DNA of 11,987 nt from Cyclobacteriaceae bacterium (GTDB lineage Bacteria > Bacteroidota > Bacteroidia > Cytophagales > Cyclobacteriaceae), in the NCBI GenBank assembly GCA_019751475.1, contig JAIENH010000118.1:1-11987 (forward strand). The letters run 5' to 3'. Within the stretch, counting starts at the first letter, position 1. The number at the start of each line of letters is the position of its first letter. Below, in pieces: positions 6,578 to 11,987 of the stretch. The notes beneath the pieces are model-generated. The model ran no database searches, was not told the origin of the DNA, and worked only from the letters and a program-made list of their open reading frames with translations. A program made the translations under genes and the position numbers.

Positions 6578-9370
6578 CTATTCCTTTATTTCAACATACA
6601 AGACTGATCGGACAGGCTTGCGGTCTTCTGTTACCCCTTCAACTACAATACGATAAGTGGTTTCCAAATCAGCCGAGTAAAATGAAAGCGTTGATTTGCC
6701 ACTTGCATGATCAAGCTTGACACTGGGCGCCCAATAAATAGTAGAACGATAATCGGGAAACGCATGACTCTCGTTGGGTGTACCATAATCAGGAGAATCG
6801 AATTTGAGGGGTGTTGAATATCCCTTTACGGTTATCATTTGGAAACGGGATTTGTCAAATTCTTTCGCCTTGGTAGGGTCAGCACTTACAAAAGAAGAGT
6901 GTTTGGTAGTAATGGAGATCACTCCATTTGCGCCAAAAACTCCGTACATCGCAGCACCTCCGTACTTAGTTACTTCAATCTTCGAAATGAAATAAGGACT
7001 AAGTTGACTAATTTGACTATAAGTAGAACCCCGTATTTGAATACCATCAATAACTAGCAACGGCTCCTGTGTGGCAGGCGATCCGAATGAAGCTGAAGAA
7101 GCAAAAACAAGAAAATAGTTCTGACCATCAAATACCCTAGTCAGACCAGGCACGCGTCCAATGAGGACATCCACAGCTGAAGTTGCGTTGTAACGCAAAA
7201 TGGATTCCTCCGAGATTGAAAAATCAGCCGATGATATCAGCGATGTACCCGCTACCACTTCTTCTGCTTTTATCTTACTACCCTTCACAATCAAGTCATT
7301 CAATAAAGTTGATTCCTCCGAAGGTTCGTAATACAATTTTTGCCGTTGAGGCTCAGGCTTTCGTTTAGTCGCGAATAGAGATAAAGGTGCACTCTTTGTT
7401 ATGGCAGGGTGATCACGCTTATCCAGCTGAATCGTTCCTTTAGTTTTCTTATCATTTGCTGTTTGAAAGGCTATCTCAAGAGAATCATAAAATTGAAAAT
7501 GGCCCAGTAAAAATTTTCCACTTTCATCGGAAGAAAAAGGGAGGAAGCTTTTTAGTTTTCCTTGAACCGCCAGTAAGTCTGCTTTCTCAGGCTTGCCCTT
7601 TGCATTCCTATATATACCACTTATAGTAATACCTGGTTCAACTGGAAACGTAGTCGTAGGTTTGAAAGGGCGTGTTACTAAAGGTGCCATTTCAAAAGAG
7701 TTTAAAATGGTTTTTGGTTCCGGAACCGTATAAACTTGAGTCATATCAGTAACTGAAACTGACAGTTCACCTCCCATCGGATGTCCATCAGAATCTATCA
7801 GACTTATGTTCAATTCAATTTTCTCGCGTGGTTTGACAGTTGATTTACTAATTGTTGTGATAAGTTCCGAAGAAGGCATTACATCATTCTTATCCTGCTT
7901 TACATCAGGAACCTCATAAATATCCAGTACTTGTATAGGCTTGATAAAAACAGCGTTATCACCAAAGTTCCTCATCCAATTGGTATAGGCCCTTAACAAG
8001 TAAACCCTTGCACCGTCTGTTTCGGGTAGCGTAAGAGCACCGAAAGAAAAACCGTTATCAATAAAACTAACTTGGGAGTGGTGCGTGATACCTAAAGTAT
8101 CAATTAACTCAACGTATAATACTTTGCTCAATGAATCCATAAACTCGTTGTGCCGATAGTTCATATACGCCTTCCACCAAATCTTCTCGCCAGGATAGTA
8201 ATAAGGCTTGTCAGTATGTACGTACACTTTTTCCTCAAAGAAGGCTAAACGCGACTCGGGTGAATTTGCCAGAGCAACATTTTTAATGGGTTTATAATTA
8301 TTGGGAAGCAAGGCCCCTACGCGACCTTCATTCATTTGCCCAGTTACGATCAAGCGAGCAGGGGTAGGCAAAACACCATTTGCATCAACTTCAATCGTGC
8401 CACCCTGCACAGTCAGCCACGAAACAGGAAAATAAACATCATCATATATTCGCTGAGGTGTTCTTTCCTTTGAATAGTGAACCTCAAGTTTTGCAGGCAT
8501 CTGGATGCTGTACCTGCCTTCGCTTATTTGATTAACTTTTATCGACTTGGAATCAATTCTATCAATGGTCTTGCCTAACTGAGCACCAAAATTTGAATTC
8601 CTTACCGTCTTGGAGAGATCCGTCTGCTTATCAACATAAAGCAGAAAGCCTTCATCATCCAATCTCGAATCAATAACTGACTTAAAAAAATGTCTGTAGG
8701 AGCCTCGATAGGCATTTTGCCGTTCTTTTATCCATGACTCCCTAAACTCCGTACTGGTAGAGTTGATTTCTTCAAACCGGACTTGACCAGCTATCTTATA
8801 AACGGATTGATTGACAACAAACTCTCTTAAGTAATAAAGAATTCGATATCCTAAAGCCCAGTTTTCAATTTCAAGAGGTTGAATAGAAGTAGCACTCAAT
8901 AAATTTTTGTCAGTTTTGAATTCAAGAACCCACGGGTTAATGATTTTGCATGATTTGGAAAATTTATTCTGGCCAAAGAAAGCCTTTTCAAACTCTTTAC
9001 GCTGACCTTCCCAAATTTTATCACGCTTGGTAGTTACGCTTACTTCTGCCAGTTGTTTTTCATCGGGCAAAAGTTTTATGTCCAGCGTTAATTGTTCACC
9101 TGATTTAATTACCTGCCTCGTTTTATAAAGCTGATAACCTACGTATGAGAAGACGAAGTCGTATGATCCGGGCGGAATATTTTGCATTCGATAAACTCCT
9201 TTGTCATCGGCTGCTACACCCATGGTAGTTTGATCTACAAAAATGTTAGAAAATGGTAATGGCTCCAGCGTGCTTGCGTCCAGTATACGACCGGTAATAC
9301 TTCCACGTTGACCAAAAACGGCAACACCAGAAAGAAACAGGAAAATTATTAAGAGAATTATCCGCCCCAC
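6578..9370 (-). CDS. Exported CarboxypepD_reg / MG2-like / TonB-plug protein lacking a barrel
   Basis: A 930-residue envelope protein of a type widespread in Bacteroidota; its precise role is unknown. It begins with a signal peptide (residues 1-20, cleavage near FG-Q21). Residues 22-102 are a CarboxypepD_reg-like beta-sandwich (SITGRILDASTLEPLPFSNI...GVYRMQNIPPGSY). Residues 118-345 match a region often attached to it (C141 in SCKIINPWVL, WALGYRILYYL). Residues 378-482 resemble the alpha-2-macroglobulin MG2 domain (KVYVHTDKPYYYPGEKIWWKAY), with a second such domain around 500-545. Residues 705-824 are a TonB-receptor plug (LLVIDGIQIRG, SKIEVTKYGGAAMYGVFGANGVISITTK), followed by about 100 residues ending PDYRSTIYW...FYSADLETTYRIVVEG. 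A full receptor would need several hundred further residues for a 22-strand barrel, and these are absent. The start is GTG 9370, with an in-frame TAG two codons upstream; a 12-bp hairpin sits 3 nt upstream. Confidence 0.85.
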   Translation of the reverse strand: MGRIILLIIFLFLSGVAVFGQRGSITGRILDASTLEPLPFSNIFVDQTTMGVAADDKGVYRMQNIPPGSYDFVFSYVGYQLYKTRQVIKSGEQLTLDIKLLPDEKQLAEVSVTTKRDKIWEGQRKEFEKAFFGQNKFSKSCKIINPWVLEFKTDKNLLSATSIQPLEIENWALGYRILYYLREFVVNQSVYKIAGQVRFEEINSTSTEFRESWIKERQNAYRGSYRHFFKSVIDSRLDDEGFLLYVDKQTDLSKTVRNSNFGAQLGKTIDRIDSKSIKVNQISEGRYSIQMPAKLEVHYSKERTPQRIYDDVYFPVSWLTVQGGTIEVDANGVLPTPARLIVTGQMNEGRVGALLPNNYKPIKNVALANSPESRLAFFEEKVYVHTDKPYYYPGEKIWWKAYMNYRHNEFMDSLSKVLYVELIDTLGITHHSQVSFIDNGFSFGALTLPETDGARVYLLRAYTNWMRNFGDNAVFIKPIQVLDIYEVPDVKQDKNDVMPSSELITTISKSTVKPREKIELNISLIDSDGHPMGGELSVSVTDMTQVYTVPEPKTILNSFEMAPLVTRPFKPTTTFPVEPGITISGIYRNAKGKPEKADLLAVQGKLKSFLPFSSDESGKFLLGHFQFYDSLEIAFQTANDKKTKGTIQLDKRDHPAITKSAPLSLFATKRKPEPQRQKLYYEPSEESTLLNDLIVKGSKIKAEEVVAGTSLISSADFSISEESILRYNATSAVDVLIGRVPGLTRVFDGQNYFLVFASSASFGSPATQEPLLVIDGIQIRGSTYSQISQLSPYFISKIEVTKYGGAAMYGVFGANGVISITTKHSSFVSADPTKAKEFDKSRFQMITVKGYSTPLKFDSPDYGTPNESHAFPDYRSTIYWAPSVKLDHASGKSTLSFYSADLETTYRIVVEGVTEDRKPVRSVLYVEIKE

Positions 9371-9373
9371 GCC

Positions 9374-9407
9374 CTAAAAAGTTCAAGAAAAGGTATGAAC
9401 TTTTTAG
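9374..9407 (-). promoter_or_regulatory. 12-bp inverted repeat directly upstream of the GTG start of the plug-domain gene
   Basis: CTAAAAAGTTCA (9374-9385) and its exact reverse complement TGAACTTTTTAG (9396-9407) enclose a 10-nt loop. On the transcribed strand the stem ends 3 nt before the GTG start and includes or abuts the only purine-rich bases (AGGG) that could guide a ribosome. A -7-like TATAGTTG (9408-9415, minus strand, one mismatch) adjoins the far arm. It could be an RNA hairpin that limits translation, or a dimeric-regulator operator. It is not a terminator of the upstream gene in the usual sense, because the T-run is part of the stem. Confidence 0.5.
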
Positions 9408-9453
9408 CAACTATAAATGAAAGAATGAATTTAAAATGATTCTACAAACCAGA

Positions 9454-9861
9454 CTAGTTTGCTTTCCACACCACTTGCTGCTTCTCTGCACCAATATTTA
9501 AAACAATTCGTACAGGGTTAGGTATGATCACCAGCTTAGTGTCCTTACCGGGATAATCATCCATCTCAACAAAAACGCCCTCGGATGAAGCTACGGAAAA
9601 TTCATTCTTGTCATTGACAGAATACTTTTTGCCGATATAGGCTATCGGATACAAGATGTCACTATCGGGACAAAACTCATCATGAACGGCCTGCAACGCT
9701 TCTTCCAGAAAATCACCATAGGAGTCCTGAAAAGAATCTTCCAGGTCGTGAAGCTTCTCTTCCAGGTCATCGTACTTAGGGTTGTTGTAGTCGATTTTAG
9801 CAAGCTCAAGCCGGTTTTTAACAATCTCTACCAGCGCTTTATCCAAGGCGTTAACGTCCAT
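9454..9861 (-). CDS. Small acidic cytoplasmic protein, unknown function
   Basis: I do not recognise this 135-residue protein. It has no signal peptide or membrane segment. Residues 1-63 are predicted helical and strongly charged (AKIDYNNPKYDDLEEKLHDLEDSFQDSYGDFLEEAL, heptad-like leucines), so a short coiled coil is possible. Residues 66-135 look beta-rich (ILYPIAYIGKKYSV, GVFVEMDDYPGKDTKLVIIPNPVRIVLNIG). One cysteine, C64, falls at the junction. I chose the ATG at 9861; an in-frame TTG at 9870 would add only three residues, and the A-rich bases GAAAGAA precede the ATG. A TAATCTTG -7-like box (9879-9886, one mismatch) lies 17 nt upstream. It is divergent from hpd by 92 bp and is followed, on the same strand, by the 930-residue gene after 83 bp with its own leader hairpin. 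Confidence 0.7.
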   Translation of the reverse strand: MDVNALDKALVEIVKNRLELAKIDYNNPKYDDLEEKLHDLEDSFQDSYGDFLEEALQAVHDEFCPDSDILYPIAYIGKKYSVNDKNEFSVASSEGVFVEMDDYPGKDTKLVIIPNPVRIVLNIGAEKQQVVWKAN

Positions 9862-9927
9862 TTCTTTCAAAATTTTGCCAAGATTAGAGAAATGACCGGA
9901 GATATTAAAACAAACCTGCTGAATAGT

Positions 9928-9935
9928 TAAATTTG
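9928..9935 (+). promoter_or_regulatory. -7 promoter element for hydroxyphenylpyruvate dioxygenase
   Basis: TAAATTTG is an exact TAnnTTTG match, 18 nt before the hpd ATG at 9954. The surrounding GTTAAATTTGA (9926-9936) is identical to the sequence upstream of gcdH, where the spacing to ATG is 19 nt. No -33 TTTG is clear. The element also shows why a TTG at 9933 is unlikely to be the true start: it overlaps the promoter. Confidence 0.5.
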
Positions 9936-9953
9936 ACGTTCAATCACAGCACC

Positions 9954-11048
9954 ATGAAAACTGATTTTCTACCCATCAATGGCACCGATCACATAGAGTT
10001 TTATGTGGGCAATGCCAAGCAGGCGTCTTTGTATTACCAACATTGCTTCGGCTTTGAATTGGTAGCATACTCAGGACCTGAAACAGGCCAGCGTGATCGG
10101 GCATCGTATGTTTTGCAGCAAAATAAAATCAGGTTTGTACTTACTACATCGCTTCAACCTACGAGTGAAATTGCAGAACATGTAAAAAAGCACGGTGATG
10201 GAGTAAAAGTACTCGCCTTGTGGGTAGATGATGCCACGCGATCGTTCAACGAAACAATAGTGCGTGGTGCACAACCTGTATTTGCACCTCATACTGTTCG
10301 CGATGAACACGGAGAAGTAGTGCTATCTGCCATCCACACATACGGAGAGACTATCCATACGTTTGTGGAGCGAAGAAACTACAAGGGCGCATTCTTACCC
10401 GGCTTCAAGCCAGTAAAAAACAAAATCCAGACTACCAGCATTGGTCTGCGTCACATTGACCACTGCGTGGGCAACGTGGAGTTGGGCAAAATGAACCAGT
10501 GGGTTGACTTCTATGAAAAGGTAATGGGTTTTAGCCTGCTCGTTACGTTTGATGATAAAGACATCTCCACGGAGTATAGTGCGTTGATGTCGAAGGTGGT
10601 GTCTAACGGCAACGGATACATTAAGTTTCCCATCAACGAGCCGGCCGATGGAAAGAAGAAATCACAGATTGAAGAATATCTTGATTTCTACAAAGGCCCC
10701 GGTGTACAACACATCGCTATTGCCACCGATGACATCGTGCATACAGTATCCGAATTGCGCAGACGAGGCGTGGAGTTTCTTTATGTGCCTGAAACGTACT
10801 ACGATGACATCAGCGAACGAGTCGGCACGATCAATGAAGATTTAAAAGAATTGAAAAAGCAAAATATTCTCATTGACCGAGATGAGGAAGGTTACCTGCT
10901 GCAAATATTTTCAAAACCCGTGCAAGACCGTCCTACCCTCTTCTTTGAAATCATTGAACGCAATGGCGCCAAATCATTTGGCAAGGGAAATTTTAAGGCA
11001 CTGTTTGAATCCATTGAGCGGGAGCAAGAGTTGAGGGGAAATCTTTAA
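9954..11048 (+). CDS. hpd: 4-Hydroxyphenylpyruvate dioxygenase
   Basis: This non-heme Fe(II) enzyme converts 4-hydroxyphenylpyruvate and O2 to homogentisate and CO2, the second step of tyrosine (and phenylalanine) breakdown. The 364 residues form the usual two VOC-fold halves: an N-terminal half from DHIEFYVGN (12-20), and a C-terminal catalytic half with all three iron ligands in place: H170 in RHIDHCVGN, H253 in GVQHIAIATDDI and E332 in LFFEIIERNG. The C-terminal helix and SFGKGNFKALFESIEREQ (341-358), which closes the active site, are complete. I start at ATG 9954 because the alternative TTG at 9933 adds a non-conserved MTFNHST extension and lies in the -7 element. A hydroxymandelate synthase would be the main alternative, but context and the long C-terminus favour HPD. 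Homogentisate dioxygenase is not next to it. A 14-bp stem follows the stop. Confidence 0.95.
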   Translation: MKTDFLPINGTDHIEFYVGNAKQASLYYQHCFGFELVAYSGPETGQRDRASYVLQQNKIRFVLTTSLQPTSEIAEHVKKHGDGVKVLALWVDDATRSFNETIVRGAQPVFAPHTVRDEHGEVVLSAIHTYGETIHTFVERRNYKGAFLPGFKPVKNKIQTTSIGLRHIDHCVGNVELGKMNQWVDFYEKVMGFSLLVTFDDKDISTEYSALMSKVVSNGNGYIKFPINEPADGKKKSQIEEYLDFYKGPGVQHIAIATDDIVHTVSELRRRGVEFLYVPETYYDDISERVGTINEDLKELKKQNILIDRDEEGYLLQIFSKPVQDRPTLFFEIIERNGAKSFGKGNFKALFESIEREQELRGNL

Positions 11049-11049
11049 C

Positions 11050-11092
11050 AAACGATTTGAGCAAAGTCTTTACGACCATGCTCAAATCGTTT
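11050..11092. terminator. Candidate bidirectional terminator hairpin between hpd and the convergent gene
   Basis: AAACGATTTGAGCA (11050-11063) and its exact reverse complement TGCTCAAATCGTTT (11079-11092) form a 14-bp stem with a 15-nt loop, one base after the hpd stop. The position between two converging genes fits a shared terminator. The trailing T-runs are only TTT on each side and the loop is larger than usual, so termination would be weak or the stem may instead protect the 3' end. Confidence 0.6.
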
Positions 11093-11101
11093 CCACTAAG
11101 T

Positions 11102-11548
11102 CTATTTCTTAAATATGAAGCGGGTAATAAAAATCCCGTCACCGTCACTTTTTCCGGCATCGCTCTCAACACCACTGGTGACAAATACCAGTTGCCAACC
11201 CTCCTTGGCCATCTCATTGATCTTGGATGTGATCACGGCATCATTTGAAGCTATATTCTGAAAATTGATACCGGTAAGGCTGTAAAAGTTCAGTAGTTTG
11301 GTTTCATCAAAGGCATCAATCTTGACATCATCGCGCTTGATATCACCTTGGTCGCTTTTCGTTCCTTTAATTCTGGAGGTGGTCAGATTCTTGTAATCCG
11401 TAGTTTCCTTAGGCTCCGTCATCCGCGAACGACCAATACCGCCTGGCACAATTGACTCCACCGTGGTGATTACTTTGTACTCCTGAGCTAAAGTTGACAG
11501 TGTAGTGACGGCCACCAGCAAGGCGACCATAGACATTTTTAGTTTCAT
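11102..11548 (-). CDS. Small exported protein with a DUF4177-like C-terminus
   Basis: A 148-residue protein of unknown function. The signal peptide MKLKMSMVALLVAVTTLSTLA is followed by Q22-E23-Y24 and no cysteine, so it is secreted or periplasmic rather than a lipoprotein. After cleavage it begins EYKVITTVESIVPGG, continues with a polar linker (40-78, many K, D, T and S), and ends with LLNFYSLTGINFQNIASND and INEMAKEGWQLVFVTSGVES...FITRFIFKK. The pattern 'LN-x-x-x-x-EGW-x-L ... ITRFIFK' resembles DUF4177-type domains; that match is by eye and uncertain. The start is an ATG at 11548, 43 nt from a near-consensus -7 element in the shared upstream region with the phosphosugar mutase gene. It converges on hpd, separated by the 14-bp stem. 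Confidence 0.75.
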   Translation of the reverse strand: MKLKMSMVALLVAVTTLSTLAQEYKVITTVESIVPGGIGRSRMTEPKETTDYKNLTTSRIKGTKSDQGDIKRDDVKIDAFDETKLLNFYSLTGINFQNIASNDAVITSKINEMAKEGWQLVFVTSGVESDAGKSDGDGIFITRFIFKK

Positions 11549-11550
11549 AG

Positions 11551-11603
11551 ATTTTACGTTTGGTTAATTGTTAACGGTTAAATTTACGGCTTAAACGTAA
11601 AAT
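11551..11603. promoter_or_regulatory. Divergent control region: 11-bp inverted repeat around three GTTAA heptamers
   Basis: ATTTTACGTTT (11551-11561) and its exact reverse complement AAACGTAAAAT (11593-11603) flank 31 bp. The left copy contains TACGTTTG (11555-11562), an exact + strand -7 match for the mutase gene; the right copy contains TACGTTTA on the minus strand (11592-11599), one mismatch, for the 148-residue gene. The two therefore point toward each other and their transcripts would overlap at the 5' ends. Between them GTTAA repeats at 11563, 11570 and 11577 in exact 7-bp steps, a plausible binding array. Confidence 0.5.
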
Positions 11604-11626
11604 AGTTTCTCACCTCTACATTTCAC

Positions 11627-11987
11627 ATGGCCAATCTATTAGAATTATCTACAGACAATGCCAATCAATGGCTGAATAGTAACATTGATAACGAATCGAA
11701 AGAAAAAATACGATTGCTGTTGTCAAGCAAGGAGACAAAGCCGTTGATCGACAGCTTTTATAAGAATCTGGAGTTCGGTACCGGTGGACTGCGGGGAATA
11801 ATGGGTGTAGGATCGAATTGCATCAATCAATATACCATTGGTGCCGCCACACAAGGCTTGGCTAACTACCTTAAGAAATCATTTCCAGGTCAGTCTGTGC
11901 AAGTGGCCATTGCCTACGACAGCCGTAATAACAGTAAATATTTTGCAGAGGTTACTGCCAACGTTTTATCGGCCAATGGCATCACGG
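11627..11987 (+). CDS. Phosphosugar mutase (phosphoglucomutase/phosphomannomutase), N-terminal 120 residues
   Basis: This alpha-D-phosphohexomutase-family enzyme moves a phosphate between C1 and C6 of glucose or mannose, linking glycolysis to sugar-nucleotide and storage-polymer synthesis. The visible part reads from ATG 11627 off the right edge. FGTGGLRGIMGVGSN (50-64) is the conserved entry motif of the long PGM2/PgcA-like branch, where GTGGLRG precedes the phosphate-handling loop, and IAYDSRNNS (95-103) is the start of the domain-1 strand with its characteristic D-S-R. The active-site phosphoserine motif, about 30 to 50 residues further on in this family, lies outside the window. I cannot tell glucose from mannose preference from this fragment. 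A TACGTTTG -7 element lies 64 nt upstream in the divergent control region. Confidence 0.9.
   Translation, partial: MANLLELSTDNANQWLNSNIDNESKEKIRLLLSSKETKPLIDSFYKNLEFGTGGLRGIMGVGSNCINQYTIGAATQGLANYLKKSFPGQSVQVAIAYDSRNNSKYFAEVTANVLSANGIT

Noticed and set aside
6804..7368. Several small + strand open frames within the 930-residue gene
   Set aside because: They are antisense shadows without start signals or recognisable motifs, and the minus-strand frame is continuous with clear domains.
9862..9870. TTG start adding three residues to the small acidic protein
   Set aside because: The ATG at 9861 is preceded by purine-rich bases and is the stronger codon; the difference is minor and cannot be settled from sequence alone.
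9933..9953. TTG start adding seven residues to hydroxyphenylpyruvate dioxygenase
   Set aside because: The TTG lies inside the TAAATTTG -7 element and the extra residues have no counterpart in the family; the ATG at 9954 is the natural start.

Overview
The window reads as ordinary chromosome from an aerobic, moderate-GC member of the Bacteroidota, most likely of the Cytophagales type. This rests on several traits: TAnnTTTG -7 promoter elements in place of E. coli -10 boxes, weak Shine-Dalgarno sequences, a CarboxypepD_reg / MG2 / TonB-plug protein, a DUF1573 protein, and an outer-membrane-style exported protein. The family assignment is from recognition of motifs and architecture, not from a database search. 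No CRISPR array, rRNA, tRNA, phage gene, transposase or defence island was seen.

Layout. Positions 1-318 (-) hold the N-terminal third of tryptophan 2,3-dioxygenase. It is divergent from glutaryl-CoA dehydrogenase (356-1576, +) across only 37 bp. Two same-strand envelope genes follow: a putative lipoprotein with a C-terminal fibronectin-III-like domain (1609-2313) and a secreted beta-rich protein (2310-3062) that starts with TTG inside the preceding stop. A 338-bp gene-free stretch (3063-3400) contains two back-to-back inverted-repeat elements with a recurring ATCAGT motif at their edges. Then come a UDP-GlcNAc 2-epimerase (3401-4465, +), a triple-domain DUF1573 exported protein (4471-5544, -), tryptophanyl-tRNA synthetase (5606-6577, +), a 930-residue exported protein with a TonB-plug domain but no barrel (6578-9370, -), a small acidic unknown protein (9454-9861, -), 4-hydroxyphenylpyruvate dioxygenase (9954-11048, +), a small exported protein (11102-11548, -) and the start of a phosphosugar mutase (11627 to the right edge, +).

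How the genes relate. Three of the enzymes (tryptophan dioxygenase, glutaryl-CoA dehydrogenase, hydroxyphenylpyruvate dioxygenase) belong to oxygen-dependent degradation of tryptophan, lysine and tyrosine/phenylalanine, with TrpRS between them. The first two share one tiny divergent control region, and gcdH and hpd carry the same 11-bp -7 sequence at nearly the same distance from their ATG. The remaining genes are envelope or housekeeping genes in single-gene or two-gene units, often packed so tightly that stops abut or overlap. The regulatory DNA is the least ordinary part: a 12-bp hairpin next to a GTG start, a 14-bp stem between two convergent genes, and a divergent intergenic region in which an 11-bp inverted repeat encloses three GTTAA heptamers in exact 7-bp register. 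I did not find a convincing new multi-gene system; the best leads are the repeat pair at 3063-3361 and the regulatory region at 11551-11603.
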